From the NCBI GenBank assembly GCA_021794575.1, contig JAJYQO010000024.1, positions 37,904 through 101,903 on the forward strand: 64,000 bases of DNA, written 5' to 3'. Position numbers and translations under genes: made by a program. Position 1 is the first letter of the stretch. Each line of letters begins with the position of its first letter. Positions 1-8,517 of this stretch are shown here, one piece after another. Source of the stretch: Pseudomonadota bacterium. GTDB lineage: Bacteria; Pseudomonadota; Gammaproteobacteria; Xanthomonadales; Rhodanobacteraceae. Under the pieces are notes generated by a model that did not search any database, was not told the DNA's origin, and saw only the letters and a program-made list of their open reading frames with translations.

Positions 1-1154
1 TGCGGCGGCATGCCGGCCAGGCTCATGCCGGCGAACACCAGACCGACGCCGTAGATCCAATTGCTGGCGCGCAAAAGGCCGCTCTGCTGCAGGCGATAGC
101 TGCCGCGCGCGCGGAAGGCGCCGTCGGCACCCAGCAGCATGGCGCCCTTGGCCAGGCTGTGTCCGGCCAGATGCAGAAGGCCCACCATCCAGGCCAGCAT
201 GGATAAATCGGTCAGTCCAGCGCTGCGGAATACCAATGCCGCTCCCAGCGCCAGCGTCGCGATGCCGGCGTTTTCGGCCGAGGACAGGCCCAGCAGTTGC
301 CGCCAGTCGTCTGCCTGCAGGGCGTAAAGCACGGCCAGGATGGCACTGAGCGCGGCCACCGCCACGGTGACGATGCCCAGCAATTCGCTGGGCTGCAGCC
401 ATACCAGCAGACCACGCGCCAGCGCAAACCATGCCGCGTTGAGCACGATGCCCGACATCAGGCTGGCACTGGCGCCGCTGCCGCTGGCATAGGCGCCGGC
501 GAACCACTCGTAGAACGGCAATAGACCGAGCTTGGCGCCGAAGCCGATCAGCAGCAGCAGGCCCAGTCCCACGGTAGCGGCGCCGCCGATGCCGGCAACG
601 CCGGCGGCGAAACCGCCCATGGCCATGCCGCCGCTCAGCAGGGCGAAAATCAGCCAGGCGGCCAGCAGGGCCACGGTGCCCACTTCCAGCAATGCCAGCA
701 TGGTCAGCGCGGCGCGACCCTCGTCGGCCTCGATGCCCAGCCGCTCGGCGAGCAGCATCACCGCGCTGCCCAGACTCATCAGTTCCCAGGCGATCAGGAA
801 TGCGACACCGCCCTGCACGCCCATCACGCCCAGGGCCCCCAGGATGACCGCGATCGCACCCACGTACCACACGCGCCGGCGGGCATCCGGGCTGCCCAGC
901 GCCAGTGCCGGCGTGGCTGCAATTGCGCCGAACAGCGACAGCCAGACGCCGGCCCCATCCAGCGTGAAATGGCTGGCGGCGATGCCGGCGATCCGCAGGT
1001 TATCGCCACGCAGCAGTGTGCCCGCGCAGGCCGTCACCACGCCGCCGCCGCCCAGCACTGCCAGCATGCGCGTCGGCTGGTGGCTGGGCAGCAGCAACGC
1101 CAGCAGCGCGGCCAGCAGCAGGGCCAGTATGGCCAGAGCCAGCAGTTCACTCAT
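1..1154 (-). CDS. Hydrogenase-4 component B-like / NuoL-M-N-like proton-translocating membrane subunit (partial, runs off window start)
   Basis: Minus-strand frame from ATG at 1154 (MSELLALAILALLLAALLALLLPSHQPTRM...) open to window start; highly hydrophobic, with LIGFGAKLGLLPFYEWFAGAYASGSGASASLMSGI resembling proton-conducting antiporter-like subunits; first in a hyf-like cluster. Confidence 0.8.
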   Translation of the reverse strand, partial: MSELLALAILALLLAALLALLLPSHQPTRMLAVLGGGGVVTACAGTLLRGDNLRIAGIAASHFTLDGAGVWLSLFGAIAATPALALGSPDARRRVWYVGAIAVILGALGVMGVQGGVAFLIAWELMSLGSAVMLLAERLGIEADEGRAALTMLALLEVGTVALLAAWLIFALLSGGMAMGGFAAGVAGIGGAATVGLGLLLLIGFGAKLGLLPFYEWFAGAYASGSGASASLMSGIVLNAAWFALARGLLVWLQPSELLGIVTVAVAALSAILAVLYALQADDWRQLLGLSSAENAGIATLALGAALVFRSAGLTDLSMLAWMVGLLHLAGHSLAKGAMLLGADGAFRARGSYRLQQSGLLRASNWIYGVGLVFAGMSLAGMPP

Positions 1155-1965
1155 GGATGCGCCCTCCGTGCAAGCGTTGCGGGGCGCGCTCGAGCAGCAG
1201 CAGCAACGCCTGCATGATGGCGGCTGGCGTCGGTGGACATCCGGGCAAGTACACATCCACCGGCACCACGCCATGCGCCCCCGCCCCGCTCGCGTAGCCT
1301 TCGCGCGCCATGGCGCCGCTGATCGCGCAGGCGCCCATCGCCATCACCCATTTCGGCTCGGGCATGGCCTCCCAGGCAGCCAGCAGCGCATCCTGCATGG
1401 GCGCAGTGACGGTACCGGTCACCAGCAGCAGATCCGCCGCGCGCGGCGAAGCGGTGAAGAAAATGCCCAGCCTGTGCAGGTTGTAGAACGGGTTCAGCAG
1501 TGCCTGCAGCTCGCTCTCGCAACCGTTGCAGGAACCGGCATCGACGTGGCGGATATGCAGGCTGTGCTTGAACACGCGCGCCATGGCCTGCTGCAGACGT
1601 TCGGCCGCGTGCCGGGCATGCGGATCGAAGACCAGGTCTTCGCGCCGACGCGTGCCCAGCGCCCACTCGTGGCTGGCGCTCAGTGTGCCGGCGGGACACA
1701 CATCGACACAGCGCTGGCAGCCGATGCAGCGGCCGTAATCGAGCGCGATGCGGGCGTTCCCGCCCAGCCCGGCTTCGGGGTCACCGCGGCGCAGCGCCTC
1801 GGTGGGGCAAGCGGCGATGCAGGCCGCGCAGTCTGGCGCGCAGTCCTTACCGCTGATGCGCGGCAGTCCGATCACCGCGTCCTGTTCCGCGCTGCCCGCG
1901 TGCGGCTTCGGCCAGTCCGTAGTGGCTTCGCCGCGCGCCAGCCCGAAGAATGTCCACAAGGCCAT
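1147..1965 (-). CDS. Ferredoxin plus NuoB/HyfI-like small subunit fusion
   Basis: 272 aa; two 4Fe4S motifs (CAPDCAACIAACP, CIGCQRCVDVCP) then SCNGCESELQALLNP...GACAISG...LPGCPPTP typical of NuoB/HyfI. Confidence 0.88.
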   Translation of the reverse strand: MALWTFFGLARGEATTDWPKPHAGSAEQDAVIGLPRISGKDCAPDCAACIAACPTEALRRGDPEAGLGGNARIALDYGRCIGCQRCVDVCPAGTLSASHEWALGTRRREDLVFDPHARHAAERLQQAMARVFKHSLHIRHVDAGSCNGCESELQALLNPFYNLHRLGIFFTASPRAADLLLVTGTVTAPMQDALLAAWEAMPEPKWVMAMGACAISGAMAREGYASGAGAHGVVPVDVYLPGCPPTPAAIMQALLLLLERAPQRLHGGRIHE

Positions 1966-1974
1966 GCAGTGCTC

Positions 1975-3441
1975 CTAGCGGTCGCAGCCGGCGACGGTGC
2001 TGCCGAAGCTGGCTTCGTTGATGGCGTAATCCATCATGTTGCTGTCGTGCACGGTGTACGGGAACACGCGCCAGTTCGAGTAGGAAGGCGATTTGATCTT
2101 GACCCGTGACAGCCGTCCGGCATGGTCGAGATGCGCCACGTAGTACACCGAACCGCGCGGCGATTCGGCCCAGCCCAGCCCGACGCCCCGCGCCGGCGCG
2201 AGGCATGCGCTGCGCACGTCCCCGGACGGCAGCGTCTGGGCCAGTTGCCGCACCAGCCGCATGCTGTCCAGCAATTCCGCGCAGCGCACGCGATAGCGCG
2301 CGTAGGCATCGCCATCGGCATGCCGGGCCACCCGCGGCGGGTACCCGGCATAGGCGGCATAGGGATGATCGCGGCGCAGGTCGCGATCGAGGCCGGAGGC
2401 ACGTTCCACCGGGCCGGTCGCGCCCTGATCGAAGGCCACCTTGCGCGGCAAAGGGCCCGTGGTGTGCAGACGGTCGAGAAAACTCGAGGTGCGCTCCAGT
2501 TGTGCGATGTAGCGGGCGCTATCGGCCTCCAACTTGGAGAGTTCACGCAGAAAATGGACGGGCAAATGCAGATCGCGGCGCAGGCCGCCCGGGCTCAGCA
2601 CGTTCATCAGCAGGCGGTGTCCGCACACTTTGGCATTGAGTTGCTTGGCGCGCTCTTCCAGCAGGCGCCCCTCGGCTTGTCCGACTTTCAGGGTGGTGGT
2701 GTCGGCCAGATGTCCCAGATAGTGCAGATGGTTGTAGACACGCTCCAGTTCCGCCAGCAGGCTGCGCCATGCGCGCGCGCGCGGCGGCACCTCGCTGCCA
2801 GCGGCATCTTCGATGGCCTGGCAGTAGGCCAGGCCATGCGCCAGCGCGCCTACGCCGGAGATGCGCTCGGCCAGATGCATGGCGGCCTCGGGCGCAAGCC
2901 CCTGGAAGCGCTTTTCCATGCCGCGGTGCTTGAGGAACAGGCGCGGCTGATAGCGCAGGATGCGCTCGCCGATGTAGAAGAAGCGGAATTGCACCGATTC
3001 GAACACGTCGGCGCGGACCGGGCCGAAGTCGAGTTCCTGCACATCCTCGCCGCTCACGTCCGGCAAAACGTGCGGCGCCGGGAAGCGGCTGTTGCAGCGG
3101 ATTCCGGACAGCGGCGCGGCCTCGTCCGCGCGCCGCTCGATCAGCAGCGGATACGGCTCGGGATGATTGAGCAAGTCGACGCCCGACAGATCGTGCATCT
3201 CGCGCTCGTACCAGCCCAGCAGCGGAACGTGCGCCGCCATGCTGGGCATTCCTGCGGATGGCGCATCCACGCACCACAACTCCAGTGGCTTGCCCGCTCC
3301 GAGTGACGCCAGATAGCAGATCTCCAGGTGCTCCGGCAGGGGATGCGCGTACACCATCTGCATGCGCCCACCCTTGGCCAGCAGCGTTTCGATGGCGGCC
3401 GATATTTCGGCAGCGTGCATGCGCAGTACCAGCGTGTTCAT
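1975..3441 (-). CDS. HyfG/HycE-like NuoC-NuoD fused large subunit lacking NiFe cysteine motifs
   Basis: ORF 1975..3504, probable start MNTLVLRMHAAEI at 3441; NuoC-like N-terminus, NuoD-like body; L1 region reads AERISGVGALAHGLAYCQAIE, C-terminus NEASFGSTVAGCDR. Confidence 0.85.
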   Translation of the reverse strand: MNTLVLRMHAAEISAAIETLLAKGGRMQMVYAHPLPEHLEICYLASLGAGKPLELWCVDAPSAGMPSMAAHVPLLGWYEREMHDLSGVDLLNHPEPYPLLIERRADEAAPLSGIRCNSRFPAPHVLPDVSGEDVQELDFGPVRADVFESVQFRFFYIGERILRYQPRLFLKHRGMEKRFQGLAPEAAMHLAERISGVGALAHGLAYCQAIEDAAGSEVPPRARAWRSLLAELERVYNHLHYLGHLADTTTLKVGQAEGRLLEERAKQLNAKVCGHRLLMNVLSPGGLRRDLHLPVHFLRELSKLEADSARYIAQLERTSSFLDRLHTTGPLPRKVAFDQGATGPVERASGLDRDLRRDHPYAAYAGYPPRVARHADGDAYARYRVRCAELLDSMRLVRQLAQTLPSGDVRSACLAPARGVGLGWAESPRGSVYYVAHLDHAGRLSRVKIKSPSYSNWRVFPYTVHDSNMMDYAINEASFGSTVAGCDR

Positions 3442-4892
3442 GACGTGGCCCCCAGCGCATGCGCGATCTGTCCGAACCAGCGGCTGAACAGTGGCGGCCA
3501 CCACAAACCGAAGACCAGCAGTGCCGCCACCGCCAGCAGCATCGGTAGCCAGGCCAGCACGCCGGGCAAGGGCCCGGTCGGCATGGCCGGCGTCGCCCGC
3601 GTGAACATGATGCGGAAGTGATTAAGAAAGCCGACGAAGATCACGATCAGCAATAGCAAAAACAGCACCGCCGCCCAGCGTGTGCCGCTGTCCTGCAAGC
3701 CGGCCAACAGCACCGCCAGCTCGCTGCGAAACAGGCCGAACGGCGGCGCGCCGGTGATGGCCACGGCGCCGGCCAGCCACAGCCAGGCGAAGCCCGGCAT
3801 GGTCCGCGGCAACGCGCGCATCCGCGTCATGTCGTGCGATCCGAAACGGTGCACGGCGCTGCCGGCGCCGATGAACAGGGCGGTCTTGTTGAGGCTGTGG
3901 TTGAGCATGTGATAAAGCGCGCCGAACACGCCCAGCACACCGCCGAAACCGAAACCCAACGCCACCACGCCCATGTGCTCGACGCTGGAATACGCCATCA
4001 GCCGCTTGACTCCGCGCTGGCGCAGGATGAACAAGGCCCCGAGGATCAGTGAGGCCATGCCCAGCGCGATCAGCACGCGATGCGGCCAGGCGCCATGGCC
4101 GGCGGCATCGGTAGCGGCCAGAAAGCGCACGATGCCCAGCATGGCGCAGTTGAGCAGCGCGCCGGAGAGCATGGCCGATACCGGCGCCGGCGCTTCGCTG
4201 TGCGCATCGGGCAGCCAGGTGTGCATCGGCGCCAGACCGACCTTGACCCCATAGCCCACCAGCGACAGCAGGAATCCCATCTGCAGCAGCGCTGTCGGCA
4301 TGCGCGGCGCGATCGCATCGAGCGTGCCCCAGTCCAGCGTATAGGTCGGGCCCAGCACGAAGGTGCCGCCCCAATACAGCAGCACCGTGCCCAGCAGGGC
4401 GATGCTGATACCGCCGGAGACGATGATGATGTACTTCCAGGCCGCCTCCATGCTTTCGGCGCTGCGTTCGTAGCCCACCAGGAAGGTACTGACCAGCGTG
4501 GTCAGCTCGATGCCGATCCAGTACACGCCGACCATGTTGGCCATGGGTGCGGCGAACATGGTCCATGCGAATAGCGCGAACAACGCATAGAAGTTGGGCA
4601 GCCGTCCGGTGTCCTCACCGTGACGCATGTAATCGAGTGCGAACATCGAAGACAACAGATACACCACCGCGGTGCACAGCAGCACCCATGCGCCCAGACG
4701 GTCGAGATAGAGCAGTCGATCGAAGAACTGTCGGGGCCGGTCGGCGCCAGCCAACAAGGCAATACTCACCGGCAGGCAGACCAGCGACGCCAGCAGATTG
4801 GCCCAGCCCATCAGCCGCCGCACCAGCAGCGACCACACCACCGCGAACAGCGGCGCAGCCAGCAAGACCACGATCAACGCCGAGGTATCCAT
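3438..4892 (-). CDS. HyfF-like proton-conducting membrane subunit
   Basis: Probable start MDTSALIVVLLAAP inside ORF 3438..4934; antiporter-like: GYGVKVGLAPMHTWLPDAHSEAPAPVSAMLSG, RGVKRLMAYSSVEHMG. Confidence 0.87.
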   Translation of the reverse strand: MDTSALIVVLLAAPLFAVVWSLLVRRLMGWANLLASLVCLPVSIALLAGADRPRQFFDRLLYLDRLGAWVLLCTAVVYLLSSMFALDYMRHGEDTGRLPNFYALFALFAWTMFAAPMANMVGVYWIGIELTTLVSTFLVGYERSAESMEAAWKYIIIVSGGISIALLGTVLLYWGGTFVLGPTYTLDWGTLDAIAPRMPTALLQMGFLLSLVGYGVKVGLAPMHTWLPDAHSEAPAPVSAMLSGALLNCAMLGIVRFLAATDAAGHGAWPHRVLIALGMASLILGALFILRQRGVKRLMAYSSVEHMGVVALGFGFGGVLGVFGALYHMLNHSLNKTALFIGAGSAVHRFGSHDMTRMRALPRTMPGFAWLWLAGAVAITGAPPFGLFRSELAVLLAGLQDSGTRWAAVLFLLLLIVIFVGFLNHFRIMFTRATPAMPTGPLPGVLAWLPMLLAVAALLVFGLWWPPLFSRWFGQIAHALGATS

Positions 4893-4893
4893 C

Positions 4894-5574
4894 TCAGCCC
4901 ACCAGCTTCTGCAGCGCCTGGCTGCCGGTGGCACCGACCGCGCTGAGCAGATAGCGCACCAGCACGGCGAAACAGGTCACCGCCACCAGCAGATCGAACA
5001 GCAGCACCAGTTCGATCATCAGCGGCATGCCGGGCACCAGGATCTGCGAACCCAGGAACACCCCGTTTTCCAGCAACAGGATGCCCAGGATCGAGCTGAT
5101 CGCCTCGCGCCGGATCGCCAGCATCAGGAACCCGATCAGCTTGATCGACAGCATCACCGTCAGCGCCAGGATCACCGTACGCGTTTCGATATGCACGGCC
5201 TCGCCGATGCGGTAGGCCACCACCACGGCGAAGATCACCAGCGCCGCGCCCATGACCATGGCCGTCGACGGCCGCACGATCTCGTGCAACTCGCGATTGA
5301 CATGCAGGCGGTTGAGTATCCACAGCAGCATCAGCGGCAGCACCAGCCCGCGGAACAGGGCGGTCAGCAACGCCACGAAATACAGTTCGGTGTAACCACC
5401 GGCATAACCCACCAGCGCCGAGAGGATGGCGATCAGCCAGGACTGCGCGGCGAACGCCAGCATGTAGTCTTTCAGCCAGCGCGAGCCCAACATCACGAAA
5501 GCCAGCACCAGCGCGCTGATGGCGATCAGGCTGAAGATCGAGGCGAGCACGGGGTTCAGATGCAGAGCCAGCAT
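4894..5574 (-). CDS. HyfE-like membrane subunit (NuoK-related)
   Basis: 226 aa hydrophobic protein in the hyf-like cluster; LLLENGVFLGSQILVPGMPLMIELVLLFDLLVAV resembles HyfE/NuoK. Confidence 0.8.
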   Translation of the reverse strand: MLALHLNPVLASIFSLIAISALVLAFVMLGSRWLKDYMLAFAAQSWLIAILSALVGYAGGYTELYFVALLTALFRGLVLPLMLLWILNRLHVNRELHEIVRPSTAMVMGAALVIFAVVVAYRIGEAVHIETRTVILALTVMLSIKLIGFLMLAIRREAISSILGILLLENGVFLGSQILVPGMPLMIELVLLFDLLVAVTCFAVLVRYLLSAVGATGSQALQKLVG

Positions 5575-5578
5575 GGCG

Positions 5579-6526
5579 TCACCGGATGTTGTTGGCGATC
5601 AGGGCCAGCACGGCGAACACGAACGCGGCCGCCAGCGGCTCCTGGTAGCGGTAGAAGCGCAGCCGCGACTGCACGGTTTCCACGCCGATCACCGCACCGG
5701 CAATGATGGCGAACTTGATGGCGATGCCGATGAGCGTGCCGGCCACGCCCAGCACGCTGCCCCGCGCGGACAGGCCCCAGGGCAGGATGAACACGTTGGC
5801 GAAGATGGTGTACAGGATGAACTGCTTCATCATCCCCGCCCACTTCAGCAGCGCCAGCAGCGGGCCGGAGTACTCCAGAACCCGCGCCTCTTCGATCATG
5901 TACACCTCGATATGCGTGCTGGAATGGATGGGCAGGCGGTCGGTCTCCACCAGCAGCAGCACGAAGAACGCGGCCACCAGAAACAGATGCGCGGGACTCC
6001 AGTAGACCTCGGGTTGCTGCACCAGCTCATGGTTGACCACGAACGGCAGCATGGCCTGCGCCATCAGCGTGATGCCGACGAACACCAGGATCAGGATGGG
6101 TTCGGCGAGGATGCCGATCAGCACCGTGCGCGCCGAGCCCATGCCGCCATAGCTGCTGCCGGTATCCATGCCGGCGAGATTGATGAAGAACGAACCCAGG
6201 GTGAGGATCAGGCCGCCGCCGAGAATGTCGCCCATGTCCGACAGCGGCAGCGGATAGTTGGTCAGCACCGGGATGAGGATGGGGACCGTGAGCATCGCGG
6301 TGAAGGCCACGAACGGCGCCACTATGAACACCCAGCTCGCCGAATCCGGCAGCACCGTCTGCTTGCCGAAAAGCTTGACCAAGTCGCGCCAGGGCTGCAG
6401 CAGGCTGGGTCCGGTGGCGCGCTGCACGCGCTCCTCGTAGCGCAGGATGAACCCCTGCAGCAACGGCGCCAGCAGTAGCACGGTCAGTACCTGGCCGATC
6501 TGCAGCAGCGCGTCACGCATGCGCAT
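5579..6526 (-). CDS. HyfC-like membrane subunit (NuoH-related)
   Basis: ORF 5579..6604, probable start MRMRDALLQIGQ at 6526; QPWRDLVKLFGKQTVLPDSASW and HSSTHIEVYMIEEARVLEYSGPLLAL match the NuoH/HyfC pattern. Confidence 0.85.
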   Translation of the reverse strand: MRMRDALLQIGQVLTVLLLAPLLQGFILRYEERVQRATGPSLLQPWRDLVKLFGKQTVLPDSASWVFIVAPFVAFTAMLTVPILIPVLTNYPLPLSDMGDILGGGLILTLGSFFINLAGMDTGSSYGGMGSARTVLIGILAEPILILVFVGITLMAQAMLPFVVNHELVQQPEVYWSPAHLFLVAAFFVLLLVETDRLPIHSSTHIEVYMIEEARVLEYSGPLLALLKWAGMMKQFILYTIFANVFILPWGLSARGSVLGVAGTLIGIAIKFAIIAGAVIGVETVQSRLRFYRYQEPLAAAFVFAVLALIANNIR

Positions 6527-7053
6527 GATCCCCGCGCAAGCCGCAGGCACCCTCAGTCGATACACGTGTGGAATTACGCGAACTTCTGCGAGCCATGCCA
6601 TCACTCCCGGTGGTGGGTCTCGTAGGAGTCATCAGCCCGTTGCGGGCATTCCAGGCGAACTCCATCGCCTGCGCTGGCTTTGTGATCCGATTACATGCCC
6701 GCCTCGCGTGTTTGTCAACCGCATTCGCGCCATGCATCGCATGGATGTTCCGGCGTACTTGTCCGCGGGCCGGCAGCGGGGCATCGCGTCCATGCCCGGG
6801 CATCCCCGGCGCGATTGACAGCGTCGCGAGAGTGTTGGAATCATCTGGTCGGGGATGGCATCCCCCGCTGTCAGAATGCCCCGTGGCTGATGATGCCTGC
6901 CGACCGCGCGCCGGGCGCAGCGGGCCGTCCGGGCTCTCCCGACCGGCACGCCAGGCAGCCAGCCCGTGCGTTCACTCATCCTGTGCGGAGAGCGACGATG
7001 GCATGCAGATCGATCTCGATGCGTAACGGTAGCCCCGGCTTCGGGAGGTCCGC

Positions 7054-8172
7054 ATGAACCCGACGGCACTGCGCAAACGTGCCGAGCGCCTGCTGGCCTT
7101 GGCCGATATCCGCATCAATGGTCCCGATCCCACCGATCCGGTGATCCAGGACGAACGTACCTATGCCCGCGCCTTCGCGCACGGATCGCTGGGCTTCGGC
7201 GAGGCCTACATGGACGGTTGGTGGGATGTGCAGGATCTGGCCGGCATGCTGACGCGCATTCTCAAGGCGCAGTTGGACGAGCACTTGCACACGCTCGATG
7301 CCGTGGTCTCGCACCTGCGCGCACGCTGGCTCAACCGGCAGCGCGGGCGTCGCGCATGGGAAATCGGCAAGCGCCACTACGACACCGGCAATGCGTTGTT
7401 CGAAGCCATGCTGGGCAAGCACATGGTGTACAGCTGCGGTTACTGGGCCAATGCCGACAACCTCGATGACGCCCAGGAGGCCAAGCTCGATCTGGTCTGC
7501 CGCAAGCTGCAACTCAAGCCCGGCATGCGCGTACTGGACATCGGCTGCGGCTGGGGCGAGGCACTGAAGTTTGCCGCCGAGCGCTACGGGGTCAGCGGCG
7601 TGGGCATCACGGTATCCATGGAGCAGGCGACGTGGGCCCGGAACCTGTGCAAGGGCCTGCCCGTCGAGATCCGCCTGCAGGACTATCGCGAGGTGCAGGA
7701 CCGCTTCGACGCGGTGTTCTCGATCGGCATGTTCGAGCACGTCGGCGCACACAACTACCGCACCTACTTCGAGACCGTGCGCCGCGTACTCGAGCCCGAG
7801 GGCCTGAGCGTACTGCACAGCATCGGCAGCAACGAGGCGCCCAGCAAGCCCGATCCGTGGATCGAGAAATACATCTTTCCCAACTCGATGATCCCCGCCG
7901 CCAGCCAGGTGGCGACGGCATTGGAGGGTCTGTTCGTGGTCGAGGACTGGCACAACTTCGGCGCCGACTACGACCGTACACTATGCGCATGGAAGGCCAA
8001 TTTCGATGCCGCCTGGCATCGGCTGCGCGGCCAATTCGACGAACGCTTCCGGCGCATGTGGCACTTCTACCTGTGCGCTTCGGCCGCGGTGTTTCGCGCA
8101 CGACGCGACCAGCTCTGGCAGCTGACGCTCTCGCCATACGGCGTGCCCGGCGGCTACCGCGTACCGCGTTGA
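7054..8172 (+). CDS. cfa: Cyclopropane-fatty-acyl-phospholipid synthase
   Basis: 372 aa; AYMDGWWDVQDL, HYDTGNALFEAMLGKHMVYSCGYW, VLDIGCGWGEALKFAAERYGVSGVGITVS SAM-binding motif. Confidence 0.93.
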   Translation: MNPTALRKRAERLLALADIRINGPDPTDPVIQDERTYARAFAHGSLGFGEAYMDGWWDVQDLAGMLTRILKAQLDEHLHTLDAVVSHLRARWLNRQRGRRAWEIGKRHYDTGNALFEAMLGKHMVYSCGYWANADNLDDAQEAKLDLVCRKLQLKPGMRVLDIGCGWGEALKFAAERYGVSGVGITVSMEQATWARNLCKGLPVEIRLQDYREVQDRFDAVFSIGMFEHVGAHNYRTYFETVRRVLEPEGLSVLHSIGSNEAPSKPDPWIEKYIFPNSMIPAASQVATALEGLFVVEDWHNFGADYDRTLCAWKANFDAAWHRLRGQFDERFRRMWHFYLCASAAVFRARRDQLWQLTLSPYGVPGGYRVPR

Positions 8173-8211
8173 TCGCCGCGGCACATGCCGCTCGGCAGGA
8201 TGCAACGACCG

Positions 8212-8420
8212 TGCTCACCGATAACCAGCGCCGGCACATTGCGCAAAGTCTGGCGCACATCGAACAAACCTTGACAGATGCCTGCATGATGGCAACGCAA
8301 ACACGAGGTAAGGAAGTATTTCCACGCTACCGCATGCCGCTGCCCGAAGCCGATGCCGCGGCACTGGGTGCGGCGCTGGATCGGTTGCGCGTCGTGTTGC
8401 GCCGCTATGCACGCGCGCAG
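8212..8420 (+). pseudogene. Possible remnant of a small alpha-helical protein gene; no stop codon at a plausible end
   Basis: GTG at 8212 gives VLTDNQRRHIAQSLAHIEQTLTDACMMATQTRGKEVFPRYRMPLPEADAAALGAALDRLRVVLRRYARAQ, protein-like composition, then degenerates and reads through into the 3' end of the opposite-strand RND gene. Confidence 0.3.
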
Positions 8421-8517
8421 CTGTGCCCGCGCGTACCACGATCAACTTTGGCGGCACGCACGCGCTGCACGGTGTCTCCAGTGCCGATCACGGGTCGCAG
8501 CGAACCCACACTCGAAC

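Noticed and set aside
1-6526. Cluster considered as a functional hydrogenase-4 (hyf) operon or as part of complex I
   Set aside because: NiFe cysteine motifs appear lost in the large subunit and no NuoE/F/G-type NADH module is present; Ehr-type is the better description.
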